From: Myxococcaceae bacterium
GTDB lineage: Bacteria > Myxococcota > Myxococcia > Myxococcales > Myxococcaceae
Direction: 5' to 3'
Assembly: GCA_016793725.1 (NCBI GenBank)
Contig: JAEUJP010000937.1
Coordinates: 1-32,704 of the forward strand
DNA: 32,704 nt
Part shown: positions 7,633-15,531 of the stretch, in pieces
Layout: every line of letters starts with the position of its first letter
Position numbering within the stretch: position 1 is the first letter of the stretch
Translations under genes and position numbers: made by a program
The notes under the pieces: generated by a model
What the model was told of the DNA's origin: nothing
The model's input: the letters and a program-made list of their open reading frames with translations, nothing else
Databases searched by the model: none

Positions 7633-8175
7633 GTGCCCCCCAACGTCGTCTATCGCGACGGCATCGCCCCCACCGTCGAGGGCGTGCGCTCACGCCTCAC
7701 CCCGCAGCTCTACGAGCGCATGCGCACCGAGGCCGGCTACGACGACGCCGTCGCGAAGCGCGAGTACCCGCAGTCGGCGTTCGACGGCGTCGTCAAAATC
7801 ATCGCCGCCGAGCTGTTCGGCAACGACCTCGACGAGGGCACTTTTCAGCTCGGCCTGCAGGTGATGATGCGCTACCGCGACTCGGTCGTCGGCAAGGCCA
7901 TCTTCCCCATCATTCGCTTTTTCGGGCCCATGCGCTTCTTGAAGCGCGTGCCTTCGTTCTTCCGCCAGGTGAACAACTACGCCGAGGTGAAGGTCGTCGT
8001 CGAAAACAAGTCGACCTTCACCATGGAGCACAACGAGGTCGGCTCGGTGCCCCACTACTTTCGTGGCGTCATGCACGGCTCGGCCGCCGTCGTCGGCCTG
8101 CAGCAGCCGAAGTGCGAGCTGCTCGCGTACGACGGCCACCGCGGCACGTATCGGATCAGCTGGGTCGAGCGGTGA
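7633..8175 (+). CDS. DUF2378 / TIGR02265 family protein
   Basis: A 180-residue protein of the Myxococcales-restricted TIGR02265 family, a large paralogous group of unknown function. Family marks are PPNVVYRDGIAPTVEGVRSRL at the N-terminus, the EYPQSAFDGVVKIIAAELF segment, GPMRFLKRVPSFFRQVNNYAEVKV, HNEVGSVPHYFRGVMHGS and the ending YRISW. It is soluble, without signal or membrane helix. GTG 7633 fits the family start; GTG 7615 in frame is an alternative, and neither has a clear ribosome-binding site. Its stop overlaps the next GTG by 4 bases (8172-8175), coupling it to the INSIG-like gene. Confidence 0.85.
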   Translation: MPPNVVYRDGIAPTVEGVRSRLTPQLYERMRTEAGYDDAVAKREYPQSAFDGVVKIIAAELFGNDLDEGTFQLGLQVMMRYRDSVVGKAIFPIIRFFGPMRFLKRVPSFFRQVNNYAEVKVVVENKSTFTMEHNEVGSVPHYFRGVMHGSAAVVGLQQPKCELLAYDGHRGTYRISWVER

Positions 8176-8783
8176 AGGTCGCACGCACCGCTGCGCTGCT
8201 CACGCTCATCGGCGCCACCGTCGGCCCCTGCCTCGACGCCCTGCACACGTACAGCGGAGCGACCTGGTACGCCGCCCCGCAGCTCTTCAGGAGCGTGTGG
8301 TGGTGCCCGCCGCTGTTCGCGTTCGCCGGCCTCAGCATCGGCCTGCCGCGCGTGCTCATCGACCTGAAGCTCGACGGCAAGCTCGCGCCCATCAGCGGCG
8401 CAGCGGTCGCGTACAAGATGACGCTGTTCTTCGTCGGCTACGCGCTGAGCGGGTTTCTACCGGCCGCGTGGTGGGTGAAGGCGCTCGTGCTCGTCGCGCT
8501 CTTCATCGCCGCGCTGTGGCCCAACGACACGCGCGGCGCCTGGCTCGGGGCCGCGGGCGCCGCGCTCGGAGGCTGGCTCGTCGAGTGGCAGCTCACCACC
8601 CACGGCCTCTTCTTTCACCGAGACACGCAGCTCGCCGGAGTCGCCGGGTGGCTGCCCGCGCTCTACGCGCTCGCCGCGGTGGCGGTGGGCGCGCTCGCGC
8701 GGTGGCTCGTCACTTCATCGCCATCACGTTCAGCTTCTTCAGCTTCTCGTACTGAGCCAGCACCTTCGGCGCATAGCCATTGA
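8172..8783 (+). CDS. INSIG-like six-helix membrane protein
   Basis: A 203-residue polytopic protein starting at GTG 8172, which overlaps the DUF2378 stop. Six hydrophobic segments are visible, starting with ALLTLIGATVGPCLDALHTY. Motifs recall insulin-induced gene (INSIG, PF07281) proteins: SVWWCPPLFAFAGLSIGLP followed by an Ile-Asp pair, matching the SAWWVPP-to-D region of human INSIG, and GVAGWLPALYALAAVAVGALAR, matching its last helix (SWLPCIFFSGGVTVGN). Bacterial INSIG proteins are known from mycobacteria and bind diacylglycerol; eukaryotic ones bind oxysterols. The Ser/Arg-rich C-terminal tail (about 25 residues) overlaps the convergent transglycosylase gene by 74 bp. Family assignment is by eye. 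Confidence 0.65.
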   Translation: MKVARTAALLTLIGATVGPCLDALHTYSGATWYAAPQLFRSVWWCPPLFAFAGLSIGLPRVLIDLKLDGKLAPISGAAVAYKMTLFFVGYALSGFLPAAWWVKALVLVALFIAALWPNDTRGAWLGAAGAALGGWLVEWQLTTHGLFFHRDTQLAGVAGWLPALYALAAVAVGALARWLVTSSPSRSASSASRTEPAPSAHSH

Positions 8784-9477
8784 GCGGGCTCTTGCCGCGC
8801 ACGAGCGAGTTGTCGACCGGGCCCGGCCCGCGGTTGTACGCGGTGAGGGCGAGCTCGAGGTCGCCGTACATCTCGAGGTAGAAGCCGAGCACCTGCAAGC
8901 CGTACTTGATGTTCGTGTCGGGGTCGTAGAGGTCGCCGTTGATGGCGAGCACCCGCTTCCAGTGCGGCATCACCTGCATCAGGCCGATGGCGCCGACCGA
9001 CGAGACGGCGCGCGGGTTGAACGCGCTCTCTTCGGTCATGATGGCGAGCACCAGGTTCGGGTCGCGGCCGTACATCTGCGCGTTCTTGTGAACCAGCGTC
9101 GCGATGTTGCGCGCGTTTTCGGGGTCGATGTGCGGCCGCAGCAGCAGAATCTTGAGAAAGAGCACGTCTTCGCTCGTGTTGCTCGCCACCGTCTGCCGCA
9201 GGTTCATCATCTCGGTGCGGAGCAACGCCGTCTGCTCGGCCAGCGCGTCGACCTTCTGCCGCGTCATCTCGTTCTGCTGCCGCTGGAGCTCGAGGCCCGC
9301 CTGGTTCGACTCGAGCCGGCGGCCAATCATGAGGCCGGCCGCGAGCCCCATGGCCAGCAGCACGAGCTGGAGGAACACCGACACCATCGCCCAGCGGGCG
9401 GGGCTTGCCGCGGGGCCCGCGACGAGGCCCGCCGGGGCGGTGTCTGCCAGTGCTGCTGATTCTTGTGCGCGCTCCAT
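8710..9477 (-). CDS. Membrane-anchored lytic transglycosylase (SLT domain)
   Basis: Cleaves peptidoglycan glycan strands between MurNAc and GlcNAc. After a short cytoplasmic N-terminus a single membrane helix (WAMVSVFLQLVLLAMGLAAGLMIG) anchors it; residues 56-105 are a Gln/Glu-rich coiled coil; the SLT domain (PF01464) fills residues 125-250. The catalytic Glu is in ESAFNP (E150, counting from 9477), followed by SSVGAIGLMQVMP and ALTAYNRGPG. Two starts are possible: ATG 9483 (MLMERAQ) and ATG 9477 (MERAQ). GGAGGG lies about 9 bases before the second, the better spacing. Its 3' end overlaps the INSIG-like gene by 74 bp tail to tail. Confidence 0.9.
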   Translation of the reverse strand: MERAQESAALADTAPAGLVAGPAASPARWAMVSVFLQLVLLAMGLAAGLMIGRRLESNQAGLELQRQQNEMTRQKVDALAEQTALLRTEMMNLRQTVASNTSEDVLFLKILLLRPHIDPENARNIATLVHKNAQMYGRDPNLVLAIMTEESAFNPRAVSSVGAIGLMQVMPHWKRVLAINGDLYDPDTNIKYGLQVLGFYLEMYGDLELALTAYNRGPGPVDNSLVRGKSPLNGYAPKVLAQYEKLKKLNVMAMK

Positions 9478-9511
9478 CAACATGCTCCCTCCAGAACGGC
9501 CCTCGGCCGCG

Positions 9512-9541
9512 ATTCGATGTTGCTGGCTGTATCGGGGTCAA
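9512..9541 (-). promoter_or_regulatory. Weak sigma70-like promoter candidate for the transglycosylase gene
   Basis: On the minus strand TTGACC (9541-9536) and TCGAAT (9517-9512) are 18 bp apart, in an AT-richer part of the 181-bp divergent gap shared with the FadL-like gene. Matches are partial, so this is only a candidate. No comparable pair was clear for the plus-strand gene. Confidence 0.3.
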
Positions 9542-9664
9542 GTTGGGCTTTCATGCCATTCTGTTTCGAAATGAATTCAATTGGTTGAGGTTACGAAGTC
9601 GGATCATCGAAGCCTGTCACACCGCGTCACGTGTTCAGGTGCGCCGCCCGTGGGGGAAGGTGGT

Positions 9665-11218
9665 ATGGGCGCGCGCATGCGCCTCCTGGTTCTTCCGCTG
9701 CTTCTGGGCTCTGCGGTCGCGTCGGCCTCCGGCTTCTACCTGAGTGAAAACGGCTCGAAGGCGCTGCTGATGGGCGGGGCGTTCGCGGGGCAGGCCGATG
9801 ACCTGTCGGCGATTCAGCACAACCCGGCGGGCCTGGCGCAGCTGACGGGCTTCAACTTCCTGCTCGACGGGCAGCTCGTCTTCCACGACATCAACTACCA
9901 GCGGTACGACCCGGGGTTCGACCCGGCGAGCCCGCCGAACGCGTTGGCGAACGGGGTGCAGAACACGGGCGGCCCCTTCGTCGTACCGATGTTGGGGGCG
10001 GGGTTCGGCTTCAGGCTGCTCGACCGCACGTTCTTCGTGGGCGCAGGCGTCTACGGGCCGCCGGCCGACGGGCACTACCAGTTCCCCACGCCGAACTACG
10101 AGACCGACGCGATGGGGAGGCCGGTCGAGAACGCGCGCAAGTTCGCGCCGCAGCGCTACTCGCTGGTCTCGAACACCATCTATGTCGTCTACCCGAGCCT
10201 GTCGCTCGCGGCCGAGGTGATACCGAAGCGGTTCTCGTTGGGCGTGTCGCTGCAGCCGGTCATCGCGTCGTTTCAGTTCGCGCAGTCGGTGACGAGCATC
10301 AACATCTTGGGCATCACGCCGTCGACGCAGGCACAAGAAGACCCGGCGTACGACTCACTCGTGAGGGTGAACCTGCCGCTGCAGTACGTGCAGTTCACCG
10401 GCGTCTTCGGTGCGATGGTGAAGGCGACCGACTGGCTGCAGTTCGGCGTCTCGTTTCGGCCGCAGGTCATGATCAACGCACGGGGCACGCTCGAGATCGA
10501 GCCGGGCCCGTTCGCGCGGCAGGTCGCGACGGTGCAGGGCAACCAGACGTCGCTCTCGCTCATGCTGCCGGCCGAGCTGAAGGTCGGCGTGCACGTGCAG
10601 CCGCTCGCGAAGCTCGGCATCAACTTCGACTTCATCTACCAGGGCTGGCAGTCGGTGCAGGAAATCGTGCTGCACCCCGAAGACGTCACGCTGACGCTGA
10701 TGGGCAACACCGAGAAGGTGCAGCCGTTCAAGATTCAGAAGCGGTGGAAGGCGGCGTACAACTTCCGCCTCGGCGCTTCGTACGCGGTGTTCCCCTGGCT
10801 CTCGCTGTACGCAGGCGGCTGGTACGAGACCGGCGCGATTCCCAACGAGTACATCGGCGTCGACTTTCTGCACTTCGAGCGCTTCGTGCTCACCGGCGGC
10901 GTGGGCGTGAAGTTCTTCGGGCTCGAGCTGGTCGTCGGCGCCGCGGGCTCGCCGGCCATGACGTACGCGGTGACGCAGAGCGAGGTGCGCGCGGGCACGA
11001 CCCAGCCCGAGCCGCCGGGCCCCGTCGTCGGCGCCGGCGTCTACACGTCGGGCCACTACATGGTGACCGCCGGCATTCGGGGGCAGTTCGGCGGGGCGAA
11101 GCCGGCGTCGACGCCGGTCGAGCCTGCGCCCACTCCGGCGCCCGCTCCGGTCGAGACGGCACCCGCGGCTGACCCGGCGCCTGCTCCTGCTGCAGCCGAA
11201 GAGGCGCCGAAGTCGTGA
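9665..11218 (+). CDS. FadL/TodX-family outer-membrane protein (OMPP1)
   Basis: A 517-residue outer-membrane beta-barrel for uptake of hydrophobic compounds such as fatty acids (family role). A signal peptide (MRLLVLPLLLGSAVASA) is followed at once by the conserved hatch region, SGFYLSENGSKALLMGGAFAG then ADDLSAIQHNPAGLAQL, which closely follows the FadL N-terminal consensus. Alternating aromatic/polar strands fill the rest. The last ~30 residues are a Pro/Ala tail (PTPAPAPVETAPAADPAP) not needed for a barrel. ATG 9665 has GGGGGAAGG immediately upstream. The stop overlaps the GTG of tag (11215-11218), an odd pairing of an envelope porin with a DNA-repair enzyme. Confidence 0.85.
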   Translation: MGARMRLLVLPLLLGSAVASASGFYLSENGSKALLMGGAFAGQADDLSAIQHNPAGLAQLTGFNFLLDGQLVFHDINYQRYDPGFDPASPPNALANGVQNTGGPFVVPMLGAGFGFRLLDRTFFVGAGVYGPPADGHYQFPTPNYETDAMGRPVENARKFAPQRYSLVSNTIYVVYPSLSLAAEVIPKRFSLGVSLQPVIASFQFAQSVTSINILGITPSTQAQEDPAYDSLVRVNLPLQYVQFTGVFGAMVKATDWLQFGVSFRPQVMINARGTLEIEPGPFARQVATVQGNQTSLSLMLPAELKVGVHVQPLAKLGINFDFIYQGWQSVQEIVLHPEDVTLTLMGNTEKVQPFKIQKRWKAAYNFRLGASYAVFPWLSLYAGGWYETGAIPNEYIGVDFLHFERFVLTGGVGVKFFGLELVVGAAGSPAMTYAVTQSEVRAGTTQPEPPGPVVGAGVYTSGHYMVTAGIRGQFGGAKPASTPVEPAPTPAPAPVETAPAADPAPAPAAAEEAPKS

Positions 11219-11784
11219 CGGGGGCGCGTTGCCCCTGGGCGACGAAAGAAGAGATGTGGCGGTACCACGACCTCGAGTGGGGCGTGCCGGTTCACGACGA
11301 CCGGCGGCACTTCGAGTTTCTCGTTCTCGAGGGCGCGCAGGCCGGGCTGTCGTGGTCGACGATTCTGAAGCGCCGCGACGGCTACCGACAGGCGTTCGCG
11401 CAGTTCGACCCCGAGAAGGTGGCCCGGTTCGGGGCGCGTGACGTGGCGCGGTGCCTCAAAGACCCGGGCATCATTCGCAACCGGCTGAAGGTCGAGTCGT
11501 GCGTGAAGAACGCGCAGGCGTTTCTGGAGGTGCAGGAAGAGCGCGGCACGTTCGACGCGCTCATCTGGGAGCTCGTGGGCGGGAAGACGGTGCTGAACCG
11601 GTGGAAGAGCGGCTCGCAGATACCCGCCACCTCGCCCGAGTCCGACGCGGTCTCGAAGGAGCTGAAGCGCCGCGGCTTCACGTTCGTCGGCTCGACCATC
11701 ATGTACGCGCACCTGCAGGCGTGCGGGCTCGTGAACGACCACCTGGTGAGCTGCCCGCGGTGGAAGGCCGTTCAGAAGCGCTGA
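11215..11784 (+). CDS. tag: DNA-3-methyladenine glycosylase I
   Basis: Excises 3-methyladenine from alkylated DNA, the first step of base-excision repair. The 189-residue length is normal. Marks are the N-terminal zinc ligand in RCPWA, the YHDLEWGVPVHDDRRHFEFL block, LEGAQAGLSWSTILKRRDGY (HhH region and catalytic Glu), FDPEKVARF, RNRLKVESCVKNAQAF, and the C-terminal zinc ligands His and Cys in VNDHLVSCPRW. The GTG at 11215 overlaps the FadL stop by 4 bases, so expression probably depends on that gene. Its TGA abuts the convergent PilZ stop at 11785. Confidence 0.95.
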   Translation: MTGARCPWATKEEMWRYHDLEWGVPVHDDRRHFEFLVLEGAQAGLSWSTILKRRDGYRQAFAQFDPEKVARFGARDVARCLKDPGIIRNRLKVESCVKNAQAFLEVQEERGTFDALIWELVGGKTVLNRWKSGSQIPATSPESDAVSKELKRRGFTFVGSTIMYAHLQACGLVNDHLVSCPRWKAVQKR

Positions 11785-12135
11785 TCAGGCCTCTTTGAGA
11801 ACGGCCTCGAGCTTCGCGCGGTCGGCCTCTGCGACGTCTTGGAACTTGAGGCCCAGCTCGAACGAGGCGGGCGTGCCGCTCGCCAGCTCGTCGACCCACA
11901 CCACCGTCGTGTCGAGCGTGATGCTCTCGCCGTCGGGCAAGAACAGCTCGAGCTCGAGGCGGTCACCCGTCTTGTGCTTGTCGTCGGTGTAGACCCGAAT
12001 GCCGCCCATCGAGATGTCGCCGACGTCGAGTCGAGGCAGCTCTTGAGACGCAGACATCGAGCGCCCCAGCGGTCGGCAGTACACCGGGGCGTTGAGGCGC
12101 TTGTACTTGCGGCGCTCCTGCTGACCGTCGGCCAT
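11785..12135 (-). CDS. PilZ domain protein
   Basis: A 116-residue single-domain PilZ protein, a likely c-di-GMP receptor. Both motifs are intact: R9-KYK-R13 and D40-I-S42-MG-G45. The strands VYCRPLG, GIRVYTDD, DRLELELFLPDGESITLDTTVVWVDE and FELGLKFQDV complete the barrel. ATG 12135 (MADGQQERRKYKRL) is preferred over a GTG seven codons upstream. The sequence TATACT (12149-12144, minus strand) sits 8 bases before the ATG and could be a -10 box of a near-leaderless transcript, but no -35 box is apparent. The gene lies 36 bp after the M23 lipoprotein on the same strand and may also be read through from it. Confidence 0.85.
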   Translation of the reverse strand: MADGQQERRKYKRLNAPVYCRPLGRSMSASQELPRLDVGDISMGGIRVYTDDKHKTGDRLELELFLPDGESITLDTTVVWVDELASGTPASFELGLKFQDVAEADRAKLEAVLKEA

Positions 12136-12171
12136 GGCGTGAGAGTATATCGGCACGCCCGGCCGAGAGGT

Positions 12172-12759
12172 TCAGGGGCAGCTGTTGCCGCTCTGGTACT
12201 GGCGCGACTCGAAGTAGCGAACGCGGGTGCCCCGGCCGAGAATCACACGAATCGGCGTCGAGCCCTGGAGCTGCTCGTAGTGCAGGTGGGCGCCGCGCGA
12301 GCCGCCGGTGTTGCCGACCTCGCCGATCTTCTGGCCCATCTGAACGCGCTGGCCGACGCTGACCCCGCGCACGCGGAGGTGCGCGTAGCGGGTGCGGTAG
12401 CCGCCCGAGTGCTCGATCTCGACCCAGTTGCCGTAGCTCACGTTGCCCTCGCTCTCGGAGCGCGTCACCCGACCAGCAGCCGACGCGACGACCGCGTCAC
12501 CCTCGTCGTCGGGCCGGTTCCAGTCGATGGCGGCCTCGGGGCTGTGCCCGTCCCACGTCGTCGCCGTCCACACCTGGCCGCAGCGAAAGGGCATGCGCAT
12601 GATGGGGCGGCCCGCAACGAGCGCGTCAGAGGTCGACGTGAGGTCATCGTCTTCACCCACGACTTCGGCAGACGGGTTCGGCTCGGGCGCGAGCGCGTGC
12701 TCGTCGATCGGGCCACACCCCACCAACACAAACACAGCAAGCAACAGGTTTTGGTTCAT
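12172..12759 (-). CDS. M23 (LytM) peptidase lipoprotein
   Basis: A 195-residue envelope lipoprotein with a peptidoglycan endopeptidase domain. The signal MNQNLLLAVFVLVGC has a lipobox (LVGC, Cys15). Residues 16-55 are acidic and probably a linker. The M23 domain carries all metal ligands: H72 and D79 (GHSPEAAIDWN), and H158-L-H160 in GAHLHYEQ, with HLRVRGVSVGQRVQMGQKIGEVGNT between. It is therefore likely a catalytically active zinc peptidase cutting peptide cross-links, rather than an EnvC-like activator. ATG 12759 is chosen because it creates the lipoprotein signal; a longer reading to 12870 has an unlikely Arg-rich leader. Divergent from the desaturase. Confidence 0.88.
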   Translation of the reverse strand: MNQNLLLAVFVLVGCGPIDEHALAPEPNPSAEVVGEDDDLTSTSDALVAGRPIMRMPFRCGQVWTATTWDGHSPEAAIDWNRPDDEGDAVVASAAGRVTRSESEGNVSYGNWVEIEHSGGYRTRYAHLRVRGVSVGQRVQMGQKIGEVGNTGGSRGAHLHYEQLQGSTPIRVILGRGTRVRYFESRQYQSGNSCP

Positions 12760-12817
12760 GGCGGCGCCGCTGAGCAATGCGCGTACCGGCCTGCGAGTGC
12801 GCGAGATTCTTCGTGGT

Positions 12818-12833
12818 GAAACGCGAACGTTTC
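12818..12833. promoter_or_regulatory. Inverted repeat in the M23/desaturase divergent gap
   Basis: GAAACG (12818-12823), CGAA, CGTTTC (12828-12833) is a perfect 6-bp dyad, extended to 8 bp with one mismatch. It lies 58 bp from the M23 start and 154 bp from the desaturase start. It could be an operator for a fatty-acid regulator, but the GC-rich context makes chance dyads common. The rest of the 228-bp gap (12760-12987) shows nothing else definite. Confidence 0.3.
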
Positions 12834-12987
12834 GCGCGATTGGCCGGCCGATGATCAGACGCCTGTCCACCCCGAGAGGACGTCACGTTCGCGCGTCGCG
12901 ACCCTCGCCCGAGAGATGGCTCTCAGTACGAAGAGTCATGCCAACGCAAGCTCGCATCGCCGGCGAAACGGGGGTAGAGCCCCAGGC

Positions 12988-14064
12988 ATGAGCGACGACC
13001 GCGACACGTTCCTTCACCGCGTGCTCGAGCCGCCCGCCTACGGCTGGTCGCGCGACGGCAAGTTCTACAAGCCGACGCTGCGCGAGATGTTCGCCCACTG
13101 GCGCGACCGCATGAACCTGTTCAAGAGCCGCAAGGCCTGGCTGCCCGTCGCCGGCTGGTTCTGGACCTTGAGCCTCGCGCCGTTCTTGTACCTGTTCGCC
13201 ACGCAGTACTTCTCGTGGCCGCTGCTCGTCGTCGGCTTTCTGTACTCGATGGTCGCGCTCGGCACCGTGAACATCGTCTGGCTGCACCGCTACGGCTCAC
13301 ACCGCGCGTTCACGTTCACGCACCCGTTCTACGCGTTCATCATTCGCAACCTCACCATTCGGCTCGTGCCCGAAGAGGTGTACCTGGTCTCGCACGCGGT
13401 GCACCACGCGATGCCCGAGCAGCCCGGCGACCCGTACAACGCGCTCGGCGGCCGCCTGTACTGCTTCTTCGCGGGCGAGCTGCATCAGCCCATCGCGCGC
13501 AACCTCTCGAAGACCGACTACGAGCGCGTCGTGAACATGGTCGCGCACACCGGCGTTCGGCCGAACTCGTACGAGCAGTACCTGAAGTGGGGCTCGGTGT
13601 GTCACCCCGCTCGCCTCTACGCACACTTCGCCCTCAACTGGCTGTTCTGGTACGCCGCGTTCTGGGCCATCGGCGGTCACGCGCTCGCGTGCGCCATCTT
13701 CGGCATGTCGGGCGTCTGGGCCATCGGCATTCGCGACTTCAACTACGACTCGCACGGCCGCGGCAAAGACCGCCGCGTCGAGGGCAACGACTTCAACCGC
13801 GCCGACCTGAGCATCAACCAGTTCTTCGCCGGCACGGTCTCGGGCGAGTGGCACAACAACCACCACATGTACCCGACCGGCGTGCGCTCGGGCTTCTTGT
13901 GGTGGCAGCTCGACACCGCGTACGCGCTCATCTTGTTCGTGAAGCTGCTCGGCGGCATCGCGACGATGCGCGACTTCAAGCAGAAGTTCCTCGAGCAGCA
14001 CTACCAGCCGTACGTGCGGGCGCAGCGCGAGCAGGCGGCGGCTCGGCCGGGCGAAGGCGTCTGA
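12988..14064 (+). CDS. Fatty acid (acyl-CoA/acyl-lipid) desaturase
   Basis: A 358-residue integral membrane di-iron desaturase that introduces a double bond into acyl chains using O2. The three histidine boxes are H100-RYGS-H105, H136-AV-H139-H140 and H289-NN-H292-H293, the standard HX4H/HX2HH/HX2HH set. Hydrophobic pairs flank them (FWTLSLAPFLYLFATQYF, WPLLVVGFLYSMVALGTVNIV, LNWLFWYAAFWAIGGHALACAIF). Regiospecificity cannot be told; the layout is closest to delta-9 type. ATG 12988 with GGGGGTAGAG upstream is chosen over a start at 12916. It begins a tight plus-strand run of five genes ending with a ferritin-like protein. Confidence 0.9.
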   Translation: MSDDRDTFLHRVLEPPAYGWSRDGKFYKPTLREMFAHWRDRMNLFKSRKAWLPVAGWFWTLSLAPFLYLFATQYFSWPLLVVGFLYSMVALGTVNIVWLHRYGSHRAFTFTHPFYAFIIRNLTIRLVPEEVYLVSHAVHHAMPEQPGDPYNALGGRLYCFFAGELHQPIARNLSKTDYERVVNMVAHTGVRPNSYEQYLKWGSVCHPARLYAHFALNWLFWYAAFWAIGGHALACAIFGMSGVWAIGIRDFNYDSHGRGKDRRVEGNDFNRADLSINQFFAGTVSGEWHNNHHMYPTGVRSGFLWWQLDTAYALILFVKLLGGIATMRDFKQKFLEQHYQPYVRAQREQAAARPGEGV

Positions 14065-15014
14065 GCTCGGAAGAGCGTCTGGGCTCAGACTGGCTCGAGC
14101 TGTCTGACCTGATTCTCGACGTCGGGCTGGGGGTTCGACGGCCCGTCGCCAAAGCGGCGGTGCTCGAGCAGGTCGCGAAGGGCCGCACCGCGTTCGGCGC
14201 GCGCGGCATCATCGAGGCGCTGCCCGCGAAGGCCGACGGCACGCTCGACGAGGCGGCGGTCGACGACACGCTCATCGGCGCGCACCTCGAGCTGCAGCGG
14301 CTGTCGAGCGAGTTTCGGCAGGGCCCGCGGCTGCGCGAGACGCTCGCGCCCATCTTCGCGTCGCTTCGGGCGGCGGGCTCGAAGACGCTGCGGCTCATCG
14401 ACCTGGGCTGCGGGGTCGGCTACGCGCTGCGCTGGCTCGCGGCGCACCGGGCGCTGCCCGACGACGTCGAGCTGATCGGGGCCGACTTCAACCCCGCGCT
14501 GCTCGGGCTCGCGCGAGCGGCCGCCGAGGCCGAGGGGCTGCCCGTGCGGTTCGTCGAGGCCGATGCGCTGAAGGTGGCGGCCGAAGCGCCGTCGGGGGCG
14601 GTCGTGATTTCGACCGGCGCGATTCATCACTTCCGCGGTGAGTCGCTGGCTCGGTTGCTCGAGACGACCTCACGTTCGGCCGCCGCCTGTGTGCACGTGG
14701 ACATCAAGCCGAGCTGGGTGGCTCCGATGGGGGCGTGGCTGTTTCACCAGGCGCGCATGCGGGTGCCGCTGGCCCGGCACGACGGGCTGGTCTCGGCGCT
14801 GCGCGCGCACACGGCTCGCACCCTGCTCGATGCGGCGCGCGCGGCGGCGCCTGCGTGGAGCTTCGGCGTGCTCGATGGGCGCGTGGGGCTCCTGCCCATC
14901 GTTCGCATCATGCACTCGCTCGTCGGCGTGCGGGCCGAGCTGGCGGGCGACGTGGAGGCTCGAATGGGTCGCCTCGCGCGGCGGCTGTGGCCTTCGGGCG
15001 GGCTCTCTTCGTGA
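14061..15014 (+). CDS. Class I SAM-dependent methyltransferase
   Basis: A Rossmann-fold methyltransferase. Motif I is DLGCGVG (Asp114 if counted from 14061), followed by ELIGADFNPALLGLAR (motif Post I), RFVEADAL, then STGAIHHFRGESLARLL and VHVDIKP. Its C-terminal 110 residues contain apolar stretches (WVAPMGAWLFHQARMRVP, LLPIVRIMHSLVGV), suggesting a membrane-near or lipid substrate. The coding pattern runs back to the desaturase stop, but no ATG, GTG or TTG occurs there: a CTG at 14061 overlaps the TGA at 14062-14064. The first conventional start is GTG 14160 (LEQVAKGRTAF), which would give 284 residues. Coupled downstream by a GTGA overlap. Confidence 0.8.
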   Translation: MSSEERLGSDWLELSDLILDVGLGVRRPVAKAAVLEQVAKGRTAFGARGIIEALPAKADGTLDEAAVDDTLIGAHLELQRLSSEFRQGPRLRETLAPIFASLRAAGSKTLRLIDLGCGVGYALRWLAAHRALPDDVELIGADFNPALLGLARAAAEAEGLPVRFVEADALKVAAEAPSGAVVISTGAIHHFRGESLARLLETTSRSAAACVHVDIKPSWVAPMGAWLFHQARMRVPLARHDGLVSALRAHTARTLLDAARAAAPAWSFGVLDGRVGLLPIVRIMHSLVGVRAELAGDVEARMGRLARRLWPSGGLSS

Positions 15015-15520
15015 ACGACGAGGTGCTCGCCTTCGGGGTCGGCCTGCTCGTCGTGCTCGACGGCGGCTTCGCGGGCTACCGCGCGCGGGCCGGGCGCTTC
15101 GCGCGCATTCGGCGGCTGGGGCACGACCTGCGCGCGGTCGCCCGCGGAGGCTTCATCGGCCTCTTCACGTTTGCGATCGCGGTCTCGCTCGCGCTCGCGC
15201 TGTCGGGCGGCGCGCTGTTCGACGTGTCGTCGCGCGAGGCGGCGGCGCGCATTCTGTGGGTCGCGGGCGGCTACGCGGTGCTCGTCATCGCGGCGTTCGT
15301 GCCGTTCTTGACCGGCTCGCCCGACCTGCGCTCGCTGACGACGGTGGTGGTGTTCGGCCCGCTGACGCTGCTGCGGCCGGCGCTCATCATCGGCGCGTGC
15401 GTGTACGCGGCGTGGGGTCAGAGCGGGCGCGTGATGGCGGCGGTCGCGGTCGGCGGAGCGCTGGTGCTGATGCAAGACGCGGTGCTCGACCGGCTGGCCC
15501 GGCGTGAGCCACGCCTGTAA
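15011..15520 (+). CDS. Hypothetical membrane protein
   Basis: A 169-residue integral membrane protein of unrecognised family. The GTG at 15011 overlaps the methyltransferase stop (GTGA). Hydrophobic segments are VLAFGVGLLVVLDGGFAGY, GFIGLFTFAIAVSLALALSGGALF, AARILWVAGGYAVLVIAAFVPFL, TTVVVFGPLTLLRPALIIGACVY and a final VMAAVAVGGALVLMQ, giving about five helices. It has a basic loop (RARAGRFARIRRLGHDLRAVAR) after helix 1. Position between a methyltransferase and a lipoprotein in a desaturase-led run suggests a role in membrane lipids, which is inference only. Confidence 0.72.
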   Translation: MNDEVLAFGVGLLVVLDGGFAGYRARAGRFARIRRLGHDLRAVARGGFIGLFTFAIAVSLALALSGGALFDVSSREAAARILWVAGGYAVLVIAAFVPFLTGSPDLRSLTTVVVFGPLTLLRPALIIGACVYAAWGQSGRVMAAVAVGGALVLMQDAVLDRLARREPRL

Positions 15521-15531
15521 GGTCGGCCCGC

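Noticed and set aside
8163..8783. Frameshift at the C-terminus of the INSIG-like gene
   Set aside because: The frame ends after the sixth helix with a Ser-rich tail that overlaps the convergent gene. Overlapping tails occur elsewhere in the window, so no error needs to be assumed.
12144..12172. A full promoter for the second PilZ gene
   Set aside because: TATACT is a good -10 box, but no -35 box was found at 16-18 bp and the upstream gene on the same strand is only 36 bp away. It is mentioned under the gene, not called.
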